From an uncultured Bacteroidia bacterium (GTDB taxonomy: Bacteria; Bacteroidota; Bacteroidia; NS11-12g; UBA955), in the NCBI GenBank assembly GCA_943788195.1, contig CALSPH010000001.1:185673-249672 (forward strand): a stretch of DNA of 64,000 nucleotides, given 5' to 3'. A program made the position numbers and the translations under genes. The number at the start of each line of letters is the position of its first letter. The stretch's first letter is position 1. The notes under the pieces were generated by a model that did no database searches, was not told the origin of the DNA, and worked only from the letters and a program-made list of their open reading frames with translations. Shown here piece after piece: positions 52,078 to 59,835 of this stretch.

Positions 52078-52956
52078 ATGAACACTATGATGAAAATAAT
52101 TTTTTGTTCCGTGATGGCTTTTTCAATATGTATTGCAAATGCGCAAAGTAAGAAAGAACAGATTCAAAATCTTACTATTTCACTAGATAGCCTGAATCAA
52201 GTGGTATCTAATGAACGGCAAATTTTTAAACAGGAGGCACAATCGAAGGATGCCGAAATATCATCTCAAAAAAATCAAATAGACCAGTTAAATCTGAGGA
52301 ATGATAGTCTAAGCACTCAACTTAATGAGATAAAAGAAGAAAAACTAATCTTAAGTCAAGAGTTCTCTACTTTGCGTAAAAGAGTTGATTCGCTGAAGCA
52401 ACAAATTACAGAATTAACAAATAATAATTCAACTAACTCATTTCGTAATTCCAGTAATTTTGAGCATTTTTTATATTATTTCCTTTCCACTGTTTACTCC
52501 AAAAAAAACATTGATAGCCTAATTTATGTTTCTTCTCCAATAATTTTGGATTTGATTGATCCAAATATTGGCTTTGGTAGATTTTGGAATGTTGGTGCGC
52601 CTTGTAATTTATACAATTCTGATGGTTTTGGCTACCATTTTTATGAAGGCTACTTTGGTGAAACAGCACCCGAAATAGTAAATTTATCTTTTTTCAAAAA
52701 CCAAAAACCAGAAGGCGGATTCTGTGATGAAGCCTCTTCTCCAAATGGAGTATATTATAGCCAGGTGAATGATCTTCCAGAAGATTGGGATATGGAAAAA
52801 GGTGAGTCGATTCCTCCACCATTAAAGTTAAAGTACTTGAAAAAATTTGTGGTTCAAGTTCAATACGATAATTGGATAGCGAAGACTTTTTATTTTGTTG
52901 AATCAAACAGTAAGTGGTTTTTACTTTACATTAATGATTGTGACTGCAGTGCTTAA
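52078..52956 (+). CDS. Cassette 4: secreted coiled-coil hypothetical protein
   Basis: 292 residues. Signal peptide (MMKIIFCSVMAFSICIANAQ), then about 100 residues of coiled coil (LDSLNQVVSNERQIFKQEAQSKDAEISSQKNQIDQLNLRNDSL ...). An Asn/Ser linker follows, then a C-terminal globular domain (NFEHFLYYFLSTVYSKKNIDSLIYVSS ... FYFVESNSKWFLLYINDCDC). Looks periplasmic or outer-membrane-attached. No family recognised. Confidence 0.7.
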   Translation: MNTMMKIIFCSVMAFSICIANAQSKKEQIQNLTISLDSLNQVVSNERQIFKQEAQSKDAEISSQKNQIDQLNLRNDSLSTQLNEIKEEKLILSQEFSTLRKRVDSLKQQITELTNNNSTNSFRNSSNFEHFLYYFLSTVYSKKNIDSLIYVSSPIILDLIDPNIGFGRFWNVGAPCNLYNSDGFGYHFYEGYFGETAPEIVNLSFFKNQKPEGGFCDEASSPNGVYYSQVNDLPEDWDMEKGESIPPPLKLKYLKKFVVQVQYDNWIAKTFYFVESNSKWFLLYINDCDCSA

Positions 52957-52965
52957 TAAACAAAA

Positions 52966-53018
52966 CGCTAACAAAAAATAAACAGCATTAAAACGCCCGT
53001 TTATTCAAGTCGTTAGCG
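52966..53018 (+). repeat. attC-like site 4
   Basis: R'' CGCTAAC (AACGCTAAC in full), arm AATAAAC, loop, arm GTTTATT, R' GTTAGCG; 53 nt. R'' complements this cassette's start GTTAGCGTT over 9 nt. Confidence 0.88.
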
Positions 53019-53032
53019 ATAATTAAAAAACA

Positions 53033-54454
53033 ATGAAAAGAACAATTACACTATTATTGACGGTATTGACATTGAATAGCTTCAGTCAATCAATTACTGT
53101 CAAACTTGATACAACTCAAACTTTACAGGATTCAGATGCAGGTTCAGTAGCCTATGCTGATATAGATCTGGATGGCGATAATGACCTTCTAATTACTGGA
53201 ACTGGACCAACAGGTGTTACTTCAACCCTGTACGAAAATGATGGTAGTGGAAACTTCACTGCAGTGTCCCAACCAGCTATAGTAAATGTATATAATGGTG
53301 CTGCTGAATTTGCAGACGTTGACAGTGATGGAGATATGGATTTAATGATGACTGGTAATACCAGCTCGCCGAGTGCAACAGCCAATTTATACATCAATGA
53401 TGGCATAGGGAATTTTACCATTTCGTCAGGCACTCCATTCGAAGCATCCAATTCTGGTGATATTGATTTTGGAGATATCGATGGAGATAACGATCTAGAT
53501 TTAATAATGACAGGGAAGGATGCTTCAGGTAATGTCTTTTCAAAGTTATACACGAATAATGGTACAGGCTCATTCACACTTGTTACTGGGACCATATTTA
53601 CAGGTGTATATATGAGCTCCACCGAGTTTATTGATGTTGATAATGACGGAGACCTTGATCTATTAATGTGCGGAGCTGATAGTTCTGATGTATCTACTGC
53701 AAAATTGTATGAAAATAATGGTTCAGGAATCTTTAATTTAGTTACAGGTACTCCTTTTGAAAATGCTCAATTTGGAGATATTGCTTTCGGTGATACAGAT
53801 AATGACGGAGATCAGGATATTCTTATTGTAGGACAGAATGACAGCAGTCAATACATCGCTAAATTCTATATTAATACTGGTACTTCATTCAGTCTCCATC
53901 CTAACACTCCCTTCCCAGGAACATTCTTGCATTCTTCATCCTTTGCAGATTTTAATAATGATGGAAAACTAGACTTATTGCATATAGGTAATGCATTAAA
54001 CGGTTTAATTGGTCATATTTATGAAAATCAAGGATTCAATAATTTCGTTCTGGCTGACTCCACTTTAAGCGGTAGTTATAACGGTTCAAATATTGTTGCC
54101 GATTTAAATGGAGATAACAAAATGGATATTGTTACTACGGGCACTTCATTTACATCCCCGTTTCGTGCACCCAAAATATATTTTAATCAATCTACGTCTG
54201 TATCGGTAAATGAATTGAATGATGATGTAGATTTCATCATCTTTCCTAATCCTTCGAGTGGGCTTATTAATGTCAAAATCAACTCTGCATCACCCACAGA
54301 TATCGAAATTTATGATATGATGGGAAGAGCAATCTTAAGCGATACCTTCTTTGGAAATGTTTGGAACACCCAACTTAACGAAGGACCGGGTATCTATCTG
54401 ATGCGATTAAGGACAGACAAGAAAGTATATACAAGTAAGATCACATTGAATTAA
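53033..54454 (+). CDS. Cassette 5: FG-GAP/VCBS-repeat protein with T9SS sorting domain
   Basis: 473 residues. Signal peptide MKRTITLLLTVLTLNSFSQ, then six or seven FG-GAP/VCBS-type repeats, each with a Ca-binding-like DxDxDGDxDLL (YADIDLDGDNDLL, FADVDSDGDMDLM, FGDIDGDNDLDLIM, FIDVDNDGDLDLLM, FGDTDNDGDQDILI, FADFNNDGKLDLL). It ends in a type A T9SS sorting domain (FIIFPNPSSGLINVK ... GIYLMRLRTDKKVY). A beta-propeller surface protein, likely adhesin-like. Confidence 0.9.
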   Translation: MKRTITLLLTVLTLNSFSQSITVKLDTTQTLQDSDAGSVAYADIDLDGDNDLLITGTGPTGVTSTLYENDGSGNFTAVSQPAIVNVYNGAAEFADVDSDGDMDLMMTGNTSSPSATANLYINDGIGNFTISSGTPFEASNSGDIDFGDIDGDNDLDLIMTGKDASGNVFSKLYTNNGTGSFTLVTGTIFTGVYMSSTEFIDVDNDGDLDLLMCGADSSDVSTAKLYENNGSGIFNLVTGTPFENAQFGDIAFGDTDNDGDQDILIVGQNDSSQYIAKFYINTGTSFSLHPNTPFPGTFLHSSSFADFNNDGKLDLLHIGNALNGLIGHIYENQGFNNFVLADSTLSGSYNGSNIVADLNGDNKMDIVTTGTSFTSPFRAPKIYFNQSTSVSVNELNDDVDFIIFPNPSSGLINVKINSASPTDIEIYDMMGRAILSDTFFGNVWNTQLNEGPGIYLMRLRTDKKVYTSKITLN

Positions 54455-54470
54455 ATTAATAGAATACTAT

Positions 54471-54525
54471 CGCTAACAATGTATAAAAGGCATTAAAACG
54501 CCTTTTATACCAAACCGTTGTAGCC
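54471..54525 (+). repeat. attC-like site 5
   Basis: R'' CGCTAAC, arm GTATAAAAGGC (54481-54491), loop ATTAAAAC, perfect 11-bp arm GCCTTTTATAC (54500-54510), R' GTTGTAGCC; 55 nt. R'' with flank (TATCGCTAAC) complements this cassette's start GTTAGCGATA over 10 nt. Confidence 0.92.
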
Positions 54526-54548
54526 AATTTGAATAAACGAAGCTCTGG

Positions 54549-55106
54549 ATGAAAAACGAATATCTAAATAGTATAAAAAAGCAGTTCGAATATTATAAAT
54601 CTGTCGGAGAAAAAACATTTGACCAATTAGAGGAAAAAGATCTTTTCTGGCAATTTAACGAAGACTCAAACTCAATTGCAATAGTTGTAAATCATCTTTG
54701 GGGGAATATGAAATCTCGTTGAACAGATTTTTTAACATCTGACGGAGAAAAAGAATGGCGTAAAAGAGATTTGGAATTTGAATCGGTTATCAATACCAAA
54801 GCTGAACTACTTGAAAAATGGAATGACGGCTGGGAATGCTTATTTGATGCGTTGGATTCGGTAAACCAAGATAATTTTGAAACAAAAGTCTATATCAGAA
54901 ATCAAGAACACTCAATTTTGGAGGCTATAAATCGACAATTAGCTCACTATCCTTATCATATTGGACAAATCGCTTATATCGGAAAAATGATAAAAGAGAC
55001 CGAATGGAAAAGTTTGACCATTCCGAAAGGTAAGTCCACTGAATTTAACAAAGAGAAATTTTCAAAAGGGAAACATAAAGGACATTTCTCTGATGATTTA
55101 AAATAA
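54549..55106 (+). pseudogene. Cassette 6: DUF1572 / DinB-fold protein with in-frame stop
   Basis: ATG 54549 opens MKNEYLNSIKKQFEYYKSVGEKTFDQLEEKDLFWQ and runs to a TGA at 54720-54722 (...NMKSR-stop-TDFLTSDGEKEWRKRD). The same frame continues to 55106 as the track ORF. The stop is probably a TGG Trp or similar codon mutated to TGA. Together 185 residues with the DinB-superfamily helices and metal histidines (NHLWGN; QLAHYPYHIGQIAYIGK). DinB-like proteins are metal-dependent thiol or damage-related enzymes. Confidence 0.8.
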
Positions 55107-55115
55107 TAAAAAAAC

Positions 55116-55240
55116 TGGCTACAACAATGGCTATAATTAATGGCTAGTACTCGCCCACTTACGAAGATTTTCTATTCGGTTTGTTTTTGCTAAATTTGGT
55201 GCTGAAACACGCAACGAAATCATACAATAAACAGTTGCAG
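55116..55240 (+). repeat. attC-like site 6 (long, arms unclear)
   Basis: R'' TGGCTACAAC is the exact 10-nt complement of cassette 6 start GTTGTAGCCA. R' is GTTGCAG at 55234-55240. The 108 nt between have only short internal stems (CGAAgattttctaTTCG) and no clear long arm pairing, so the site is divergent or built differently. Confidence 0.65.
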
Positions 55241-55271
55241 AACAAATAAAGACAGAAAAAAATTTAGAACA

Positions 55272-55946
55272 ATGAGATATACCTTAAAAACAATACTGAT
55301 CCTACCTATAATAGTGATTGGATGCAATTTTTCCTCAAGTAAGGACAACAAAGAGAACGAATTACTTAAAAAGGAAATTGAATTGTTAAAAAAAGAAAAA
55401 GAATTATCTCAACATAGCAATTCAGATAAAAAGAGTGATGAATCTTCAGTTTATAATAAGAAAGAAGCTCCTGAAATTAAACAATCTGTCGGAGATCGAA
55501 TTATTGAAATCAAGGCGTTTTATTCTAAAATTCAGAGTGCTCCGAATAAAGAAAACAACTGCATCTCCGCTACAGAAACGAGAAATGATGAACTCCGAGG
55601 TTATCCTTTTAAAAACACGGCGAAAGAATGTCAATTGGCGGATAACTACATGTATCAACAGGTTAAATTAAAAGGTTGGGAATGGGAGGAAACGACGACC
55701 TTTTACTACAAAGAGGATCAATGTTTCTTTGTTTATCTAACAGGTGATGCCGAAGCCTGTGGGTACGACTATCGTGTGTATTACGATAGAGAGGGTGAAG
55801 TAATTCGTGTCCTTTTGGCGGAAAATGATTGCGACGGTGACGTTATTGGAAGCTCCATTGAGGTGACTGATAAAAAGAGGAAACGAGAAATTCTCAGCTC
55901 AATTGCCAATTCTAAAAAGGAGTTTAGGACTATTTTAAAACACTAA
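55272..55946 (+). CDS. Cassette 7 (incomplete): hypothetical lipoprotein
   Basis: 224 residues. Lipoprotein signal MRYTLKTILILPIIVIGCNF, then a charged heptad stretch (KDNKENELLKKEIELLKKEKEL) and a C-terminal domain with VGDRIIEIKAFYSKIQ, FYYKEDQCFFVYLTGDAEACGYDYRVYYDREGEV. No family recognised. Its cassette begins at 55235, but no matching R'' (CTGCAAC) follows, so the exit attC is lost. Confidence 0.7.
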   Translation: MRYTLKTILILPIIVIGCNFSSSKDNKENELLKKEIELLKKEKELSQHSNSDKKSDESSVYNKKEAPEIKQSVGDRIIEIKAFYSKIQSAPNKENNCISATETRNDELRGYPFKNTAKECQLADNYMYQQVKLKGWEWEETTTFYYKEDQCFFVYLTGDAEACGYDYRVYYDREGEVIRVLLAENDCDGDVIGSSIEVTDKKRKREILSSIANSKKEFRTILKH

Positions 55947-56170
55947 AATTAAGAATAGAATCGCTTACCAAATCATTTCTTTCAGCCACTGTTTTGAATG
56001 AGGATGTATTTTAGATTTAGGGATTGAAGGCCTTTGCTTTAATCCCCATTTATAGATTTTCAAAAATCACCTAATTTAGGTAGGTTTGGTATTGCTTTCT
56101 GTTCTACTTTTGAAGAAGACGCCTAAACAACAAATAAAACATTCGCATATCCCAAAAAGAAACAAGCGCC
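55947..56170. other. Left flank of the IS3-family element, no gene seen
   Basis: About 220 AT-rich bases after cassette 7 without an ORF or an attC-like pair. The missing 5' half of the flavin reductase found right of the IS is not recognisable here, so the array end and the chromosomal junction appear rearranged. Confidence 0.45.
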
Positions 56171-56227
56171 TGTATGTCTTCAGCGAAATTTGCACTTTTG
56201 AGTTAAAAACGTAAGATAGAGTTGGTG

Positions 56228-57202
56228 CTAATTTAGGTTAAATTTATGATACTGTTTTTTTCTAGCTTTTAATGTTTTGATTTTGGTTTGATTTCTTTGT
56301 TTGAGTTTGAGTTGCCCTTTTCCATAATAGACCTCAGCAGGCGTTAGGTTTTGTAAGGATTCATGGTATCGCTTATAGTTGTAATACTCCACAAACTCTT
56401 TTAGTTTTCTTTCCAGTTGTTCAGGACTAAAATAGTTGTCTAGTTTTACCACATTTTTCATGGATCTGTGATAACGCTCTATTTTGCCTTGGGTCTGAGG
56501 ATGCAAGGGTCTACCTCTAACATGTTTCATCTTTTTTACTTGAAGGTACGCTGCAAGCTCATGGGATATATAACAAGATCCGTTATCTGATAAAAGCCTA
56601 GGTCTGTTACTCTCAGGTACTTCGGTAGCCAATATTGCCTCATCCAAGGTATTCTTAACATCTTCTGCCTTCATGGTTGAGCACAACTTCCAGTTAACAA
56701 TAAACCTAGAGTAATCGTCCAGTACTGTTGAGAGGTAATACCACCCCCAACCATAGATTTTGAAGTAAGTGAAGTCAGTCTGCCACATTTGATTGACCTG
56801 TGTTGTTTTATCATGAAAACTGTCTGAGGCACTCATTATTCTAAAAGATGGAACGGAGATAAGTCCATTGCTTTTTAGGATACGATATACACTCGACTCA
56901 CTGATATAATAGCTATAGGTATCAGTAATGTACCAAGCGACTTCTCTAGGAGACAGTTCTGGCTTCTCTAAGGCTATCTCAACTACCTTATCACGGTCTA
57001 ATTCATTAATCCTGTTCCATGAACCTTGTCTTTTACTGGGCTTGCGCGCAAGACCTTCATAGCCCTGTTTGCTGTAAGCGCTGTACCAGTTGTAGAAGGT
57101 AGTTTTATTAATTTTGAGTTCCCTTAAGGTTCGGATAACCCCTAAATCGGATTGTTCTACAAGTTGAATCAACTCGTATTTTTCTTGCTGACTGTAATGC
57201 AT
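56228..57202 (-). CDS. IS3 family transposase OrfB (DDE)
   Basis: 324 residues. An N-terminal HTH (about 20-60, LGVIRTLRELKINKTTFYNWY) and an rve integrase core with WQTDFTYFKI, LLSDNGSCYIS and the final PQTQGKIERYHRSMK. The DDE triad is complete. Starts with its own ATG 14 bases after orfA. Intact. Confidence 0.9.
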   Translation of the reverse strand: MHYSQQEKYELIQLVEQSDLGVIRTLRELKINKTTFYNWYSAYSKQGYEGLARKPSKRQGSWNRINELDRDKVVEIALEKPELSPREVAWYITDTYSYYISESSVYRILKSNGLISVPSFRIMSASDSFHDKTTQVNQMWQTDFTYFKIYGWGWYYLSTVLDDYSRFIVNWKLCSTMKAEDVKNTLDEAILATEVPESNRPRLLSDNGSCYISHELAAYLQVKKMKHVRGRPLHPQTQGKIERYHRSMKNVVKLDNYFSPEQLERKLKEFVEYYNYKRYHESLQNLTPAEVYYGKGQLKLKQRNQTKIKTLKARKKQYHKFNLN

Positions 57203-57216
57203 ATACTTCTTCTTTA

Positions 57217-57564
57217 CTAGTCGTCTCCATTTACGTTTTTTTTCAAAGTTCTCACCTCTAAGGAGAGTTCAGCTACAAGCTCCTTCAAGCAATGGTTCTC
57301 TCCTTTGAGCTCTTGAACTTCAGAAGTATTAGCCTCACGCATTGTATCGCCTGCTAATCTGCGTTTTCCTGCTTCCATGAAGTCCTTACTCCATTTGTAA
57401 TAGTTGGCCTGGCTTATGCCTTCTTTTCTGCATAACTCCGCTATGGAGTCCTCTCCCCGAATGCCTTGGATAATAATGCGGATCTTTTCTTCTGATGAAT
57501 ACTTCTTTCTTGTCTTTCGTTTTAAGTCACTGATTAATGAACTTGTGCTTTTTTTGTTCGTCAT
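57217..57564 (-). CDS. IS3 family transposase OrfA (HTH)
   Basis: 115 residues: KKYSSEEKIRIIIQGIRGEDSIAELCRKEGISQANYYKWSKDFMEAGKRRL, the IS3 OrfA helix-turn-helix, then a leucine-zipper-like coil (EVQELKGENHCLKELVAELSLEVRTLK). Usually joined to OrfB by programmed frameshifting in this family; here the two do not overlap, so separate translation is likely. Confidence 0.88.
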   Translation of the reverse strand: MTNKKSTSSLISDLKRKTRKKYSSEEKIRIIIQGIRGEDSIAELCRKEGISQANYYKWSKDFMEAGKRRLAGDTMREANTSEVQELKGENHCLKELVAELSLEVRTLKKNVNGDD

Positions 57565-57651
57565 TTAGATTTCTTTTAAGGTTATAAATTTATTAAAACC
57601 TCTATATTAAATAATTAACCTAATTAGTGCACTTTTTGCTGACGGTATACA

Positions 57652-57889
57652 AAAAATTGGTCTTTCCTTTCAAGAAGAAGTTCTTATAGAGGCGAATAAA
57701 ACCATCTTAATGATAGGGAAAGTAGAAAAAATCATTTTACCCGATGATTGTATTAGCACTGATGGGGATATCAATTTTGAGGCATTAAACACGATCGGAG
57801 TTGGGGGATTGGACACGTATTACGAATGCAAGCGAATTGCGCGATATGAATATGCAAGAGCAAATCATCCCATCAAGAAAATAGAATAG
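57652..57889 (+). pseudogene. Flavin reductase family protein, C-terminal remnant
   Basis: The frame opening at the IS end gives KIGLSFQEEVLIEANKTILMIGKVEKIILPDD, then GDINFEALNTIGVGGLDTYYECKRIARYEYA. This fits the last third of FMN-binding split-barrel flavin reductases of Bacteroidota. The N-terminal two-thirds, including the flavin site, are absent, cut at the right IS3 terminus. Confidence 0.65.
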
Positions 57890-57973
57890 AGTAACAGCCA
57901 CTAACAAAAGATAATCGCAAATCAATTGAATAATACACTAATCTTTTAGCGGATTGAACTGTTACATGAACAT

Positions 57974-58345
57974 ATGAATAGAGATCAAAACGTACGAAGT
58001 ATCCGGCCCGAATTAGACCTAAAAAATAAAAATACGCTACCCATTGAAAAATTTCAAAACGAAACGCTTCGTCCAATATTAAAATTACAACACGAGCTTA
58101 CCCAGTTTTTATTATTGAATCATCAAAACTATAATGCCATTCGCATTTTGAAACCGAAAGAAAAGCAATATGAAACGGCATTGAAGAAATTTATTCAAAC
58201 AAACATTGAATTTAAAAATCAACTATTGGGTGCGGTGATCGGTCAATTTACCCATGCAGAATTAACGTTCTATATGAACCATCGTAAAGAGATCAACAAA
58301 CGAATCATGCAAATGCAACTCAATCGATATTTCGACTCACTGTAG
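57974..58345 (+). CDS. Conserved hypothetical protein
   Basis: 123 residues, mostly helical: RSIRPELDLKNKNTLPIEKFQNETLRPILKLQHELTQFLLLNH, then FIQTNIEFKNQLLGAVIGQFTHAELTFYMNHRKEINKRIMQM. Similar proteins in Flavobacteriia are sometimes labelled glyoxalase, but I see no glyoxalase metal motif. Function unknown. Confidence 0.65.
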   Translation: MNRDQNVRSIRPELDLKNKNTLPIEKFQNETLRPILKLQHELTQFLLLNHQNYNAIRILKPKEKQYETALKKFIQTNIEFKNQLLGAVIGQFTHAELTFYMNHRKEINKRIMQMQLNRYFDSL

Positions 58346-58516
58346 TTTTCAGATAACCGTATCCATTTAATTCACTTAAGGTCAATGATTTGTCTTGACA
58401 TTAGCTGTGACAAGTTGGGTTCATGGAGCACTGGGCCTATCATGATCCCCTAAAAAAAGGCATTGAAGTACAAAAATTAAACATTCGCAAGGCACAGCAA
58501 TCCATACAGTTTTGTA

Positions 58517-58524
58517 TACTTTTG
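58517..58524 (+). promoter_or_regulatory. Candidate -7 element for the CDP-alcohol phosphatidyltransferase
   Basis: TACTTTTG matches TAnnTTTG and lies 44 bases before the ATG at 58569. Confidence 0.4.
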
Positions 58525-58568
58525 TGCCGAACAGAGCAATTAAAAATAACGGCTTACAATAACATTAC

Positions 58569-59381
58569 ATGTCCAAATTACCCAAAGAACATAGATTTCT
58601 TGATCTTTCAGATTATGGACGGCCAATGGCCAAAGTTATTGCGAACTCTTTAAAGCATACTTCTTTCACCCCTATTCATGTTACAATCACATTTATACTC
58701 TCTGGTTTCATTGCCATGTATTGTATTATTCAAGAGTATTACTGGCTTGCAGCATTCTTTTTAATTGTAAAGTCTATTTTAGATGCTGCAGATGGCGAAT
58801 TAGCCCGTGTGAAACAAACCCCTTCGTATACCGGTCGCTATTTAGATTCGGTAGCAGACATTATATTAAATGCCTTATTTCTTATTTCCATATGGTATAT
58901 TACCGATACTCCCATTTGGATATTCTTTCTAGCATTCATAGGCTTGCAATTACAAGGCACACTTTACAACTACTACTACGTTATTTTAAGAAATAAATTT
59001 GATGGAGATACTACGAGTCGTGTGTTTGAAAACAAAACTCCCATTTCATTGGAAGGCGAAAAACAAAAACATGTGAATATTCTTTTTGGCATGTATAAAC
59101 TGCTTTATGGTGCTTTTGATAAGACCATTTATACCTTAGATAGTAATGCATCCAAGGGCTCTGTTTTACCAAATTGGTTGATGACAAGTGTTTCTGCGTT
59201 TGGCTTGGGGTTTCAATTGCTCATTATTGCAGCGATGCTTGTGCTCGGCTTAAAAGCGAGTATTCTTCCTTTCTTTATTCTTTATACTGTTATGGTTTTT
59301 GTTTTTATTGGCATTCGGAAATTTTTCTATCAAGAAGAGAGAAACAAAACACTCACTTCATCCCTGTTTAAAAGGCAATGA
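58569..59381 (+). CDS. CDP-alcohol phosphatidyltransferase family protein
   Basis: 270 residues with five or six membrane helices. The catalytic motif D-x2-DG-x2-AR-x8-G-x3-D-x3-D is complete: DAADGELARVKQTPSYTGRYLDSVAD (about 74-99). It moves a phosphoalcohol from a CDP-activated donor to an acceptor in phospholipid synthesis; acceptor unknown. The ORF at 58423 in another frame is a shadow. Confidence 0.88.
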   Translation: MSKLPKEHRFLDLSDYGRPMAKVIANSLKHTSFTPIHVTITFILSGFIAMYCIIQEYYWLAAFFLIVKSILDAADGELARVKQTPSYTGRYLDSVADIILNALFLISIWYITDTPIWIFFLAFIGLQLQGTLYNYYYVILRNKFDGDTTSRVFENKTPISLEGEKQKHVNILFGMYKLLYGAFDKTIYTLDSNASKGSVLPNWLMTSVSAFGLGFQLLIIAAMLVLGLKASILPFFILYTVMVFVFIGIRKFFYQEERNKTLTSSLFKRQ

Positions 59382-59519
59382 AACAAACACACATACGCTC
59401 TTTTGGGAACCGAGACTGGCCGCTCAAATACACCAAACCAAACAATGGTATAATAGTCCAGGAAAGCTTCATCCAAAACTAAATGACTATACAATTGTTA
59501 CTATCCAATAATTAAAGAA

Positions 59520-59699
59520 ATGTTTAATAAATTTAACTTGACAGATAAGTTGCTTTTTGTAGCAGCCATACTTTCTCTTATTTTTTCTGAGATATTGTAT
59601 TTTAATGGTCACGAAAACCAAGCAATTTTTATTGGTCTTTGGGTCCCTTCTATACTCTGTTTTGGAATATACTTAAAGCTAATAAATAAAAATGATTGA
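59520..59699 (+). CDS. Small two-helix membrane protein
   Basis: 59 residues, too short for the track: MFNKFNLTDKLLFVAAILS, then SEILYFNGHENQ and IFIGLWVPSILCFGIYLKL. Two membrane segments with a short loop. It overlaps the next tiny ORF by 8 bases. Similar small proteins accompany transporters in Bacteroidota; here none is adjacent. Function unknown. Confidence 0.6.
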   Translation: MFNKFNLTDKLLFVAAILSLIFSEILYFNGHENQAIFIGLWVPSILCFGIYLKLINKND

Positions 59700-59796
59700 T
59701 TTAATACCCTATTTTGCTGGATTAATTACCATTTTATTTGGCATTGGGTTTGTCTATGCAGTTGCTGTAGCCAAAAAAATAAATAAAGAAAAGTAA
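59692..59796 (+). CDS. Single-helix micropeptide (34 aa)
   Basis: MIDLIPYFAGLITILFGIGFVYAVAVAKKINKEK: one membrane helix and a basic tail, positive-inside. It overlaps the upstream small gene by 8 bases, a coupling sign that supports both being translated. It is like the small accessory peptides of sodium/solute symporters, but no symporter is nearby. Confidence 0.5.
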   Translation: MIDLIPYFAGLITILFGIGFVYAVAVAKKINKEK

Positions 59797-59835
59797 AATG
59801 GCTCTCCCTGCGGGAAGCTGTCTCTTGCCATTTAA
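59796..59835 (+). terminator. Hairpin after the micropeptide pair
   Basis: AAATGGC ... CCCTGCGGG ... GCCATTT: outer 7-bp and inner 3-bp stems with T-rich tail TTAATTTTT. Probably ends the 58.5-59.8 kb transcript. Confidence 0.55.

Larger units (their letters stand above)
48143..55946 (+). mobile_element. Integron-like gene-cassette array with co-directional tyrosine recombinase
   Basis: A tyrosine recombinase is followed on the same strand by seven single-gene cassettes. Boundaries predicted by a G^TT cut are 49064/65, 50333/34, 51023/24, 52059/60, 53012/13, 54517/18 and 55234/35, giving cassettes of 1269, 690, 1036, 953, 1505 and 717 bp plus an incomplete last one. Each complete cassette begins GTT... 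and ends before an R'' box that is its exact reverse complement over 7-10 nt. Seen: boxes, arms and order. Known: attC logic of integrons. Inferred: the recombinase moves these cassettes. Confidence 0.88.
56171..57651 (-). mobile_element. IS3-family insertion sequence
   Basis: 1481 bp between imperfect inverted repeats TGTATGTCTTCAGCGAAATTTGCACT (left) and TGTATACCGTCAGCAAAAAGTGCACT (right, minus strand), 20 of 26 matching. It carries orfA and orfB on the minus strand. No 3-bp target duplication (GCC left, AAA right), which agrees with a deletion or recombination at this spot. Confidence 0.85.

Noticed and set aside
49019-55240. A CRISPR array reading of the regularly spaced inverted repeats
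   Set aside because: Spacing is 0.7-1.5 kb with a gene between each pair, and the repeats vary in sequence; no short direct repeats with spacers exist.
58423-58653. The 76-residue ORF before the CDP-alcohol phosphatidyltransferase
   Set aside because: It overlaps the start of the true gene in another frame and has no protein-like features.
59299-59511. The 70-residue ORF over the phosphatidyltransferase 3' end
   Set aside because: The start lies inside the upstream gene in another frame. The tail (LFWEPRLAAQIHQ) might be a remnant, but I cannot identify it.
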